The notes below the pieces were generated by a model that saw nothing but the letters and a program-made list of their open reading frames with translations, was not told where the DNA came from and did not search any database. 59,278 bases of DNA from Candidatus Intricatilinea gracilis (GTDB lineage: Bacteria > Pseudomonadota > Gammaproteobacteria > Burkholderiales > Burkholderiaceae_C): positions 1-59,278 of the forward strand of contig JADJDQ010000011.1 of the NCBI GenBank assembly GCA_016702605.1, given 5' to 3'. Below are positions 38,595 to 47,780 of the stretch, piece after piece (the stretch's first letter is position 1; every line of letters begins with the position of its first letter). Both the position numbers and the translations under genes were made by a program.

Positions 38595-39581
38595 ATGAGC
38601 AAGAAACCCGTACGCGTCGCAGTCACCGGTGCCGCAGGCCAGATCGGTTACGCCCTGCTGTTCCGCATCGCCTCGGGCGAAATGCTGGGCAAGGATCAAC
38701 CCGTCATCCTGCAACTGCTCGAAGTGCCGGTCGAGAAGGCCCAGGAAGCGCTCAAGGGCGTGATGATGGAACTCGACGATTGCGCCTTCCCGCTGCTGGC
38801 CGGCATGGAAGCGCACAGCGACCCGATGACCGCCTTCAAGGACACCGACTACGCCCTGCTCGTCGGCGCCCGCCCGCGCGGCCCCGGCATGGAGCGCGCC
38901 GACCTGCTGGCCGCCAACGCCCAGATCTTTACGGCCCAGGGCAAGGCGCTGAACACCGTGGCCAGCCGCAACGTCAAGGTACTGGTGGTCGGCAACCCGG
39001 CCAATACCAACGCCTACATCGCCATGAAGTCGGCGCCGGATCTGCCGGCCAAGAACTTCACCGCCATGCTGCGCCTGGACCACAACCGCGCCGCCAGCCA
39101 GATCGCCGCCAAGACCGGCAAGCCGGTGGCCGCCATCCAGAAGCTGGCCGTGTGGGGCAACCACTCGCCCACCATGTACGCCGACTACCGCTTTGCCACC
39201 ATCGACGGCGTGTCGGTGCAAGAAACCATCAACGACCAGGTCTGGAACAAGGACGTGTTCCTGCCCACCGTCGGCAAGCGTGGCGCGGCCATCATTGCCG
39301 CACGTGGCGTGTCGTCGGCCGCCTCGGCCGCCAACGCCGCCATCGACCACATGCACGACTGGGCCCTGGGCACCAACGGCGCCTGGGTCACCATGGGTGT
39401 GCCGAGCAAGGGTGAATACGGCATCCCGGCCGAAACCATGTTCGGTTACCCCGTCACCTGCGAAGGCGGCGAATACAAGATCGTCGAAGGCCTGCCGATC
39501 GATGCCTTCTCGCAAGAGTGCATCAACAAGACCCTTGCCGAACTCGAAGGCGAGAAGGACGGCGTCAAGCACCTGCTCTGA
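38595..39581 (+). CDS. mdh: Malate dehydrogenase
   Basis: A 328-residue NAD-dependent enzyme oxidising malate to oxaloacetate. Rossmann motif GAAGQIGYALLFRIA, the substrate Arg loop ARPRGPGMERADLL, VVGNPANTNAYIAM, and the catalytic Asp/His pair in MLRLDHNRAASQI and WGNHSPTMYADYR. This is the cytosolic-MDH-like form common in Burkholderiales. A GAGGAG ribosome site precedes the ATG. It is divergent from gntR and followed by a terminator. Confidence 0.97.
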   Translation: MSKKPVRVAVTGAAGQIGYALLFRIASGEMLGKDQPVILQLLEVPVEKAQEALKGVMMELDDCAFPLLAGMEAHSDPMTAFKDTDYALLVGARPRGPGMERADLLAANAQIFTAQGKALNTVASRNVKVLVVGNPANTNAYIAMKSAPDLPAKNFTAMLRLDHNRAASQIAAKTGKPVAAIQKLAVWGNHSPTMYADYRFATIDGVSVQETINDQVWNKDVFLPTVGKRGAAIIAARGVSSAASAANAAIDHMHDWALGTNGAWVTMGVPSKGEYGIPAETMFGYPVTCEGGEYKIVEGLPIDAFSQECINKTLAELEGEKDGVKHLL

Positions 39582-39627
39582 CCACGGCCACCACCGCAAG
39601 CACTGATGTGGCTTGCGGTTCAGAATG

Positions 39628-39658
39628 AGGGCCCGTCGGCAACGACCGGCCCTTTTTT
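39628..39658 (+). terminator. Terminator after mdh
   Basis: AGGGCCCGTCG-GCAA-CGACCGGCCCT (one C-C mismatch) followed by a run of six T. The next gene starts 35 bases later. Confidence 0.85.
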
Positions 39659-39692
39659 CTTGCTGCCGCCGTGCCCTCGACCGAGAACCGCC

Positions 39693-40724
39693 ATGAACCG
39701 CCCTGTTGTCCACCCCAAGGTCGCCCTGTTCGATGCAGGCGAAGCCACGTCGTTGCTGCCGGTGTGTGACCACTATTGCGGAGTCGAGGCACGCATGGCC
39801 AAGAGCCTCGAACTGCAGCGCGAACTCGGCCCGGTCTTCGACGTCACACTCGACGCCGAAGATGGCGCGCCGGTGGGCGGCGAGATCGATCACTGCCTGC
39901 TCATCGCCGAGTTCGTCAACTCGGCCGCCAACCAGTTCGGCCGCGTCGGTGCACGGGTGCAGACGGTCGACCACCCGCAGTTCGAGACCATGGTCGACCT
40001 GCTCGTGGCCCGCGCCGGCCAACGTCTGGCCTACCTGATGTTGCCCAAGCCGATGAGCCTGGCCGACGTGCAACGCGGCATCGCGGCCATCGACGCCGCC
40101 GCGGCGCGCCACGGCATCACGCGGCAGATCCCGGTGCACACGCTGATCGAAACCCACGGCGCCCTGCGCGATGTGTTTGCCATCGCGGCGCTGCCGCGCA
40201 TCGAGTCACTCTCGTTCGGCTTGATGGACTTCGTCTCGGGCCACCGCGGTGCCATTCCGCAGACGGCCATGGGCGCCAAGGGCCAGTTCGAGCATCCGCT
40301 GGTGGTACGCGCCAAACTCGAGATCGCCGCCGCCTGCCACACGGCCGGCAAGACGCCGTCACACTGCGTCGTCACCGAATTCAAGAACCGCAAGGCGCTC
40401 GAGGAAGCCGCCACGCGCGCATGCCGCCAGTTCGGCTACACGCGCATGTGGAGCATCCACCCGGACCAGATCCGGCCCATCGTCGATGCCTTCGCCCCCA
40501 GTTCGGCCGAGGTCGACCTGGCCATCGAGATCGTGCAAGCCGCCCAGTCGGCCGACTGGGCACCGATCCGGCACAGCCACAACGGCCAGGACCAGTTGCA
40601 CGACCGCGCCAGCTACCGCTACTTCTGGCATGTGCTCGAACGCGCCAACCGCACCTCGTTCGCGCACGGGTCACAGTTGCCCGCCGAGGTGCGCGCGGCC
40701 TATTTCGCCGACACCGTCGCCTGA
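39693..40724 (+). CDS. HpcH/HpaI-type CoA-ester lyase (citrate lyase beta-like)
   Basis: A 343-residue TIM-barrel lyase. FDVTLDAEDGAPVGGE carries the metal-site Glu-Asp, RVQTVDHPQFETMV and YLMLPKPMSLADV follow, LIETHGALRDVFAIAALPRIESLSFG holds the second acidic metal ligand, and MWSIHPDQIRPI is the C-terminal motif of malyl-CoA and citramalyl-CoA lyases. The exact substrate (malyl-, citramalyl- or citryl-CoA) cannot be read. The ATG at 39693 gives the conserved N-terminus. It lies between mdh and acnB, consistent with C4/C5 dicarboxylate metabolism. Confidence 0.82.
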   Translation: MNRPVVHPKVALFDAGEATSLLPVCDHYCGVEARMAKSLELQRELGPVFDVTLDAEDGAPVGGEIDHCLLIAEFVNSAANQFGRVGARVQTVDHPQFETMVDLLVARAGQRLAYLMLPKPMSLADVQRGIAAIDAAAARHGITRQIPVHTLIETHGALRDVFAIAALPRIESLSFGLMDFVSGHRGAIPQTAMGAKGQFEHPLVVRAKLEIAAACHTAGKTPSHCVVTEFKNRKALEEAATRACRQFGYTRMWSIHPDQIRPIVDAFAPSSAEVDLAIEIVQAAQSADWAPIRHSHNGQDQLHDRASYRYFWHVLERANRTSFAHGSQLPAEVRAAYFADTVA

Positions 40725-40775
40725 CGCCGCCGCCGCTGCCAGCACCTTGTCAGCGAGTCACTCGACACTAGTCAG

Positions 40776-40796
40776 GTCTTATATAAGACATATAAT
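40776..40796 (+). promoter_or_regulatory. acnB promoter with embedded GntR-type operator
   Basis: GTCTTATATAAGAC (40776-40789) is a perfect 14-bp palindrome placed immediately upstream of a perfect -10 TATAAT (40791-40796), inside the spacer. A bound repressor would block RNA polymerase. A weak -35 (TAGTCA, 40769-40774) lies 16 bases before the -10. The leader to acnB is about 145 bases. Confidence 0.75.
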
Positions 40797-40948
40797 TCAG
40801 GGGTTACCCGGAGCCATCGGAACGTGACCGGCGTCACAAACCACACTGACCGATCGGCACCGAAGCCCCTGGCACAGTGCCCCCACTGGATCCGTCAACG
40901 CCCTTTCCCTGCCCCCGATTTCCCAGCCCCACACACCGGAGCCCCTTC

Positions 40949-43552
40949 ATGCTGCAAGCCTACCGTCAACATGTGGCCGAACGCGCCGCGCTCGGCATTC
41001 CCCCGCTGCCGCTGACCGCCCAGCAAACCGCCGAGTTGATCGAGCTGATCAAGGCGCCGCCGGCGGGTGAAGACGCCTTTCTGCTCGACCTGATCACGCA
41101 CCGCGTGCCGCCCGGCGTGGACGATGCCGCCAAGGTCAAGGCCAGCTTCCTGGCCGCCGTGGCGCATGGCGAAGTCAAGGTCGCACTCATCAGCAAGGCC
41201 AAGGCGACCGAACTGCTCGGCACCATGGTCGGTGGCTACAACGTGCATCCGCTCATCGAACTGCTCGATGACGCCGAAGTCGCCGCCGTGTCGGCCGAAG
41301 GTCTGAAGAAGACCCTGCTGATGTTCGACTTCTTCAACGACGTGGCCGAAAAAGCCAAGGCCGGCAATGCCAAGGCCAAGGAAGTGATCCAGAGCTGGGC
41401 CGACGCCGAGTGGTTCACCAGCCGCCCCGAAGTGGCCAAGAAGATCACTGTCAGCGTCTTCAAGGTGCCCGGCGAAACCAACACCGACGACCTGTCGCCC
41501 GCCCCCGACGCCTGGAGCCGCCCGGACATCCCGCTGCACTACCTGGCAATGCTGAAGAACACCCGCCCGGACGCAGCCTTCCGCCCCGAGGAAGACGGCA
41601 AGCGCGGCCCGATGCAGTTCATCGAAGACCTGAAGGCCAAGGGCCATCTGGTGGCCTATGTGGGCGACGTGGTCGGCACCGGCTCGAGCCGCAAGAGCGC
41701 CACCAACTCCATCATCTGGGGCTTTGGTGAAGACATCCCCTTCGTGCCGAACAAGCGCTTCGGCGGCGTCACCCTAGGCGGCAAGATCGCCCCGATCTTC
41801 TTCAACACACAAGAAGACTCCGGCGCGCTGCCGATCGAAGTCGACGTGACCAGCCTCGAGATGGGTGACGTCATCGACGTGTTGCCCTACGACGGCAAGA
41901 TCGTCAAGAACGGCGCCACCGTTGCCGAGTTCCAGCTCAAGAGCGACGTGTTGTTCGACGAGGTGCGTGCCGGCGGCCGCATCAACCTGATCATCGGCCG
42001 CAGCCTCACGGCCAAGGCCCGCGAGTTCCTGGGTCTGGCGGCGTCGACCACCTTCCGCCTGCCCACCGCGCCCATCACCACCACCGCTGGCTTCACGCTG
42101 GCGCAGAAGATGGTCGGTCGCGCGGTCGGCCTGCCGGTGGTCAACGGCGTGCAGCAGGGCGTGCGCCCGGGCACGTATTGCGAACCCAAGATGACGACGG
42201 TCGGCAGCCAGGACACCACTGGCCCGATGACGCGTGACGAACTGAAGGATCTGGCCTGCCTGGGCTTCAGCGCCGACCTGGTGATGCAGAGCTTCTGCCA
42301 CACCGCGGCCTACCCCAAGCCGGTCGACGTCAAGACGCACCGCGAACTGCCTGCCTTCATCAGCAGCCGAGGCGGCGTGGCCCTGCGCCCGGGCGACGGC
42401 GTGATCCACAGCTGGCTCAACCGTCTGCTGCTGCCCGACACCGTCGGCACCGGCGGCGACAGCCACACACGTTTCCCGATCGGCATCAGCTTCCCGGCCG
42501 GTTCGGGCCTGGTCGCCTTCGGTGCAGCCACCGGCGTGATGCCGCTCGACATGCCCGAGTCGGTGCTGGTGCGCTTCAAGGGCCAGATGCAGCCCGGCAT
42601 CACGCTGCGCGATCTGGTGCATGCGATCCCGCTGTACGCCATCCGCGCCGGTCTGTTGACCGTGGCCAAGGCCGGCAAGATCAACGCCTTCTCGGGCCGT
42701 ATCCTCGAAATCGAAGGTCTGCCCGATCTGAAGGTCGAACAGGCGTTCGAGCTGAGCGACGCCTCGGCTGAACGGTCGGCCGCCGGCTGCACCGTCAAGC
42801 TCAACCCCGAGCCGATCAAGGAATACCTCACCAGCAACATCGTGCTGATGAAGAACATGATCGCCGACGGCTACGCCGACAAGCGCACGCTCGAGCGCCG
42901 CATCCAGGCCGTCGAAGCCTGGCTGGCCAAGCCCGAACTGCTCGAAGCCGACAAGGACGCCGAATACGCCGCCGTCATCGAGATCGACCTGGCCGACCTG
43001 AAGGAGCCGGTGCTGTGCTGCCCGAACGATCCGGACGACGCCAAGCTGCTCAGCGACGTGGCCGGCGTGAAGATCGACGAGGTCTTCATCGGCTCGTGCA
43101 TGACCAACATCGGCCACTTCCGCGCCGCCAGCAAGCTGCTCGAAGGCAAGCGCGATATTCCCGTCAAGCTGTGGATCGCCCCGCCGACCAAGATGGACGC
43201 ACACCAGCTCAGCGACGAAGGCCATTACGGCGTGTTCGGCGCCGCCGGTGCCCGCACCGAAATGCCCGGCTGCAGCCTGTGCATGGGCAACCAGGCCCAG
43301 GTGCGCGAAGGCGCCACGGTGGTCAGCACCAGCACCCGCAACTTCCCGAACCGTCTGGGCAAGAACACCAACGTCTACCTGGCATCGGCCGAACTCGCCG
43401 CCATCGCCAGCAAGATCGGCCGCATCCCGACGGTGGCCGAGTACCAGGCCGACATGGGCGTGATCAACAAGGACGGCAGCAAGATCTACAAGTACCTCAA
43501 CTTCGACCAGATCGCCCAATACGCGGATGTGGCGAAGGGTGTGACGGCTTGA
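40949..43552 (+). CDS. acnB: Bifunctional aconitate hydratase B / 2-methylisocitrate dehydratase
   Basis: An 867-residue AcnB. N-terminal HEAT-like domain (LQAYRQHVAERAALGIPPLP), swivel domain next (GETNTDDLSPAPDAW, VGTGSSRKSATNSI), then the catalytic domains. Cluster Cys residues lie in FIGSCMTNIGHF and GCSLCMGNQAQV, and STRNFPNRLG is the substrate-phosphate/Arg loop. This domain order (swivel before catalytic) distinguishes AcnB from AcnA. The ATG at 40949 gives the conserved MLQAYRQH start. A strong terminator follows. Confidence 0.97.
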   Translation: MLQAYRQHVAERAALGIPPLPLTAQQTAELIELIKAPPAGEDAFLLDLITHRVPPGVDDAAKVKASFLAAVAHGEVKVALISKAKATELLGTMVGGYNVHPLIELLDDAEVAAVSAEGLKKTLLMFDFFNDVAEKAKAGNAKAKEVIQSWADAEWFTSRPEVAKKITVSVFKVPGETNTDDLSPAPDAWSRPDIPLHYLAMLKNTRPDAAFRPEEDGKRGPMQFIEDLKAKGHLVAYVGDVVGTGSSRKSATNSIIWGFGEDIPFVPNKRFGGVTLGGKIAPIFFNTQEDSGALPIEVDVTSLEMGDVIDVLPYDGKIVKNGATVAEFQLKSDVLFDEVRAGGRINLIIGRSLTAKAREFLGLAASTTFRLPTAPITTTAGFTLAQKMVGRAVGLPVVNGVQQGVRPGTYCEPKMTTVGSQDTTGPMTRDELKDLACLGFSADLVMQSFCHTAAYPKPVDVKTHRELPAFISSRGGVALRPGDGVIHSWLNRLLLPDTVGTGGDSHTRFPIGISFPAGSGLVAFGAATGVMPLDMPESVLVRFKGQMQPGITLRDLVHAIPLYAIRAGLLTVAKAGKINAFSGRILEIEGLPDLKVEQAFELSDASAERSAAGCTVKLNPEPIKEYLTSNIVLMKNMIADGYADKRTLERRIQAVEAWLAKPELLEADKDAEYAAVIEIDLADLKEPVLCCPNDPDDAKLLSDVAGVKIDEVFIGSCMTNIGHFRAASKLLEGKRDIPVKLWIAPPTKMDAHQLSDEGHYGVFGAAGARTEMPGCSLCMGNQAQVREGATVVSTSTRNFPNRLGKNTNVYLASAELAAIASKIGRIPTVAEYQADMGVINKDGSKIYKYLNFDQIAQYADVAKGVTA

Positions 43553-43592
43553 TGCTGCACTGAATCACGGCGGTCGGTGACCGCGTGAACGA

Positions 43593-43630
43593 CAAGGCCC
43601 GCCAGGTCATACCTGCGGGCCTTGTTTTTT
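43593..43630 (+). terminator. Terminator after acnB
   Basis: CAAGGCCCGCCAGGT-CATA-ACCTGCGGGCCTTG (one C-C mismatch) followed by six T. Confidence 0.92.
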
Positions 43631-43698
43631 CGTGGCCTTCGAATGACAGGAACATGGGTCGCAGCGTGTGCAGATGACGTTGCATGCTGGGGCTGTGC

Positions 43699-44679
43699 TC
43701 ACTGCGCCTCCGCCATCCGCCAGAACGTCGCGAACCGTGGCAATCCTCTGGACGTGAGGCCGCGGTAGCGGTAGACGACGATGCTGCCGATGGCGGGTGG
43801 ATGGTCGCGCAGTTCGTCGGTGAGGCCCGAGCCGATGGCGAAGGTGCGACCGTCCTCACTGCTCACCTGCAGGGCACCGAGCCGGCCGGTGTGGCGGCCT
43901 TTGCCGGGCAGGTGGGCGATGACAACGGCTTCGGCGTCGAGTTGTGGCTTCAGCTTGAGCAGCACCTCGCTGCGGCCGGTCACATACGGCGCGTCGGCCT
44001 CATGCAGCATCAGGCCTTCGCCGCCGGCGGCGATCACCTCGGCCAGCCAGCGTTGCAATTCGGCCGGGCCGGACAAACGACGTTGCTCGGTGACCTGCAC
44101 ATGGCGCAGCGCCGGGTCGTTGGTGACTTGGGCGAGCAGACCGACACGCCGGGCGAAGCCGCCGCTGGTGCCCGGCAGTTCGAACAGCTTGTACGAGACC
44201 GCGCGCCACAGCGGATCGTCGGCCGATTGCTCCTGGCGCAGCAGGCCCGAGACGGCATTGAAACGGCCACGTGCCAGCCACAACTCACCGTCCAGCGGAT
44301 GGTGTGGCAGCCGCTCGGTGAACCAGGCGGGTGCCCGGATGGCAGCACCGCGGCGAAAGAGCAGGCGCTCGCCCGTCCAGTAGGCCCGCACGCCGTCGAG
44401 CTTTTCACTCACCAGATAACGTGCCACGTCGACTTGCGGGCCGGCCACCTTGGCTAGCAGCAGCGGTGGCGGCACCGGGTCGGCCGCGGTGCTGGAGGCG
44501 GCTTGTGCGTCCTTGCCGGCGAGCAGGCCGATCACAGGAGCGACCGATGGCGCGAGCATCGGCGCGATCACAGGTGCGATCGCCGATGCAATAGCCGGCA
44601 CGACCGGGCGAGTGCTGATCTGCAGCAACTGGCCGAGGTTCAGCGCAAGCCAGCGCCGCCGCGTGATGGATGAAGTCAT
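43699..44679 (-). CDS. Exported ATP-dependent DNA ligase (LigE-like)
   Basis: A 326-residue single-domain ligase. The adenylation motif KLDG (Lys93) lies in SEKLDGVRAYW, followed by LDGELWLARGRF, EGLMLHEADAPY and LLKLKP (motifs III-V), then a small OB domain (GKGRHTGRLGALQV). It has an N-terminal export signal TRRRWLALNLGQLLQ with a possible AQA cleavage site near residue 60. The RRRWLA stretch resembles a Tat motif. Periplasmic LigE enzymes are linked to DNA uptake or extracellular DNA in other Gram-negative bacteria. A repeated AP(V/M)(I/L)AP-like tract, residues 28-51, separates signal and enzyme. Confidence 0.85.
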   Translation of the reverse strand: MTSSITRRRWLALNLGQLLQISTRPVVPAIASAIAPVIAPMLAPSVAPVIGLLAGKDAQAASSTAADPVPPPLLLAKVAGPQVDVARYLVSEKLDGVRAYWTGERLLFRRGAAIRAPAWFTERLPHHPLDGELWLARGRFNAVSGLLRQEQSADDPLWRAVSYKLFELPGTSGGFARRVGLLAQVTNDPALRHVQVTEQRRLSGPAELQRWLAEVIAAGGEGLMLHEADAPYVTGRSEVLLKLKPQLDAEAVVIAHLPGKGRHTGRLGALQVSSEDGRTFAIGSGLTDELRDHPPAIGSIVVYRYRGLTSRGLPRFATFWRMAEAQ

Positions 44680-44839
44680 CGTCGCCTCCGCGTGGTCAGA
44701 ATCATGCCGGACTGACCTGGCTCGCCTCGTCGAGGCGGCCCGGCCAGGCGGCACCATCAGGCAACGGTAGGTCGATGCCTCGCGGGCGTCTGTCCCTCCG
44801 AAGGGTGCGACGATGTCACGCGGCGCCGGAGCAGGCAGG

Positions 44840-47533
44840 CTACTTCGGCAGCGACAGCAGCCGCGCCAGGCTGCCACGTTTGCGCAGCAGTGGCTCGAAG
44901 ATGCTCAGGTGCACCACACTGGCCAGGGCGCCGAACAGTGCCACCACCACACCGAGCGCGGCGCTGCGGGTGGCGCCGGCCGGGTCGAGCCACTTGAGCA
45001 TGGGTGACACGACCAGGCCACCCAGCGCCGCCACTGCCGCCAGACTCAGGCTGCTGACCGACAGGTCGAGTGGGTAGCTGTAGATCTGCCCCCAGTGCTG
45101 CACCAGCCAGTAGAGCAGCCCGGCCCCCGCCAGCCCGGCGATGCCGAGGCCGCCGTAACGCAGCCCGTCGACCAGCAGCCAGACGCGGCCGAACATGACG
45201 GCGCCGGTGCGGCACTGGCGCGCCAGGTCGGCGCGGCGTTCACCACCCTGCCCTGCCGGCAGCTGCATCAGCTCGAGGAGTGGCACAAAGGCCCAGGCCG
45301 GATTGCCGTCGGCGCCCATCGCCATGGGGGCGTCGATGTCGTAACTGCCCCAGCGGCCGGGCTGGCCGCTGCGCTGGTACGCGGCGTCGAGTGCGCCGAG
45401 TTGATGGCGGGTGAGCAGGTAGCCGCTGGCCATGAGCGCATAAGCCTCGACTTCGGTGAAGCTGTCCAGATCGGTGCGCATCTGGGCCAGCAGGCGCTGG
45501 ATCTCGCGGTCCACGCCGTAGGGTGTGCAGCCGCTCGGTGCCAGGTCCGACGCCGGGTCGGTGCAACCCTTGGGTGCGATGGGGGCCGACGCAAGATCCT
45601 GCTTCAGGTGAATGAAGAACAGGCCGTGCAATGCGCCGTTGTCGGCCTGGCTACGCGCTTCGGCGTATTGGGCTTCGCGCACGCGGTCCTGCAGGATGGC
45701 GTCGGACCTGAAGAAGGTGCCCAGGCTGCCGTTGGCTGGTGCGGGTTGGCTCTCGAGCTGGCCGGAGGCGTCGCTGCAGAAGATGAAGTCACACTCGTCG
45801 TTGTAGAGCGCCCCCATGCCCTGGTTGTCGTGCACACCGCCGTCGACCAGACGGACGGTGCGGTCGGGGTAGAGGTTGTCGAGTGGCAAGGGCTCGAACA
45901 AGGCCGGCACACACGACGACGCCGCCACCGCATGGGCCAGCGCAAACGCCTGCAGGTCGGGCGCCAGGGTCGGGTCGTCGTAATAGACGCGGCGGTAACG
46001 TTCACCGACGTCGATCTCGTCGCCGGTCAGCCCGGGTGGCTCACCCATCCAGCGCGCCGTGAAGTGCCAGTTATGCCCCGTGTTGAGCGAGGTGGTGTTG
46101 AGCATCAGGTTGGGCACCTTGGCGCGGCGCAGCCAGTTGCCGCTGGCCGGCTTGAAGTCGGGGCCTGCCGCCAGCCCCGCGTCACCGGACGGGGACGCGG
46201 CCGGGCTGATGCACAGCTGGCGCATCTGGCGCATCTCGGTGCCGCGCAGGTCGTCGTCGACCTGGGCGTAGAAGTACCGGGCGTACAACTCGCCGATGCG
46301 TTTGCTGCGGCTGTAGTCCGAGCTGAACACCATGCGCAGGTTGGCGATCGGGTCGACCAGGGCCTGCACCCGCAGGTTGTGCGACACGCCCGCCAGGGTG
46401 GCGCTGGCCACCCGTTGCACCAGGGCGATGTAGTCGTTGCGTGTGATGGCCTCGTCGGGTTTGGTCTGCAGCAACTGGCGCAGCTCGAGGTAGTAGTGAG
46501 CGCCGACTATGCTGCCACCCGACACGGTCGACAGGGTCTCGACGCTGCGCAACACGTCGCATTCGGCCAGCCGTGCCAGCACCCCCAGATGGAACAAGGC
46601 GGCGCGAAACCCACCACCCGACAGAGCCAGGCCGACCTTGCCGCGCCAGTTCTCGCTCACCGCCAGTGTCTGCTGGCCCAGCACCCGGGCGATCGCCACC
46701 CAGGCCGGGTGCTGCGGCTCACCCGGCGCACCACTGGCTGGCGGCAAACGATGCAGCCGGGCGATGCTGGCCAACTGGCGCGCCGACGACTGCAACATCC
46801 ACGGCGCAGGGCTGGCAGCGCGGGCCCGGTCGAGCAGCTCGCCGGCGCGGGCGTAGTCACCCAGCCCGAAAGCCACCTCGGCCAGTGACGCCAAGCCCCA
46901 GTAACTGTCGGCCTGACCAGCCGCTGCCAGCCTGGCCGGCAGGTCGACGCGCAACGCCTGGCGCCAGGCCAGCGCCTCGGCGCGCAAGGCATCCGCCCGG
47001 TCGGTGGGGCGCCCGGCCTGGGTGGCACTGCAGAACTCGCGAAACGCCAGCAGGTCCAGCACATAGGCGGCCATCACGCCGCCCCAACCCAGGTCGTGCT
47101 CGGGGTCGCGCTGCCAGGCCAGACGGTAGAAATCGAGCGCGCTGTACAGGTGGTCGAGCTGACCAGTGGCCTCCCACAGCCGTTTGTAGATGGCGCCGGC
47201 CTGACCCAGGGTTTCCTTGTCCTTGCACGTCGGGCCGCGCAGGCCGATCGACTCGAGGATGGTGAGTGCCCCTTTGTACCGGTCGCCGGCGTGCAGGTAG
47301 TTGTCCTTGTAGGTGCACAAGGCGTGGGCCTGGGCCAGGCGGACACGTTCGGCCTGCGGCGTGGCGGCGGGCAGGACCGGGCGCACCTTGCCCAGCAACT
47401 CGCGCGCGATGCCGAACTCGCCGGCTCGCTGCAGCTTGTCGACCAGCGCCAGCAGGTCGACCACCATGGGCGGGCGGACTCGGCCGGCAACGTCTGCCTC
47501 CTGGCGCAGTCGGGTGATGTCGTCCTGGTTCAT
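44840..47533 (-). CDS. Large patatin-like phospholipase with helical N-terminal region and C-terminal membrane helices
   Basis: About 897 residues from the ATG at 47533, which has GAGGAGA 6 bases upstream; frames further upstream are non-coding in character. The first 330 or so residues are helical with tetratricopeptide-like pairs (AGAIYKRLWEATGQLDHLYSALDFYRLAW and GDYARAGELLDRARA, each shown in part). The patatin domain follows: oxyanion GGGFRAALFHLG, nucleophile motif STVSGGSIVGA, and catalytic Asp in VDGGVHDNQG. Two or three membrane helices lie near the C-terminus (GLGIAGLAGAGLLYWLV, SLSLAAVAALGGLVV). It probably hydrolyses phospholipid at the inner membrane; the role is unknown. Confidence 0.82.
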   Translation of the reverse strand: MNQDDITRLRQEADVAGRVRPPMVVDLLALVDKLQRAGEFGIARELLGKVRPVLPAATPQAERVRLAQAHALCTYKDNYLHAGDRYKGALTILESIGLRGPTCKDKETLGQAGAIYKRLWEATGQLDHLYSALDFYRLAWQRDPEHDLGWGGVMAAYVLDLLAFREFCSATQAGRPTDRADALRAEALAWRQALRVDLPARLAAAGQADSYWGLASLAEVAFGLGDYARAGELLDRARAASPAPWMLQSSARQLASIARLHRLPPASGAPGEPQHPAWVAIARVLGQQTLAVSENWRGKVGLALSGGGFRAALFHLGVLARLAECDVLRSVETLSTVSGGSIVGAHYYLELRQLLQTKPDEAITRNDYIALVQRVASATLAGVSHNLRVQALVDPIANLRMVFSSDYSRSKRIGELYARYFYAQVDDDLRGTEMRQMRQLCISPAASPSGDAGLAAGPDFKPASGNWLRRAKVPNLMLNTTSLNTGHNWHFTARWMGEPPGLTGDEIDVGERYRRVYYDDPTLAPDLQAFALAHAVAASSCVPALFEPLPLDNLYPDRTVRLVDGGVHDNQGMGALYNDECDFIFCSDASGQLESQPAPANGSLGTFFRSDAILQDRVREAQYAEARSQADNGALHGLFFIHLKQDLASAPIAPKGCTDPASDLAPSGCTPYGVDREIQRLLAQMRTDLDSFTEVEAYALMASGYLLTRHQLGALDAAYQRSGQPGRWGSYDIDAPMAMGADGNPAWAFVPLLELMQLPAGQGGERRADLARQCRTGAVMFGRVWLLVDGLRYGGLGIAGLAGAGLLYWLVQHWGQIYSYPLDLSVSSLSLAAVAALGGLVVSPMLKWLDPAGATRSAALGVVVALFGALASVVHLSIFEPLLRKRGSLARLLSLPK

Positions 47534-47780
47534 GGCGATCTCCTCGAGGCCACAAGTGTCACCTCGACCAGGGCAGGTGCAACAGCGACGAAAGGCACCC
47601 AGTGCCAGCACGGTCGCCCGGCGACAGCCACCGTGCGAGCCGGCCTGGGCCTGGCGGACCCGCGTGGGCCGACGGCGCAAGTTCGCCCGGTGCAGCAGGT
47701 TCGCCGGGCGCCGACTAGCATCCGCGCCGAACGACAAGCAACACAACGTCATCACCACGCTCACCTCGACCCCAACGACC

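Noticed and set aside
41774..43519. 581-codon minus-strand frame opposite acnB
   Set aside because: Antisense shadow of acnB; no motif.
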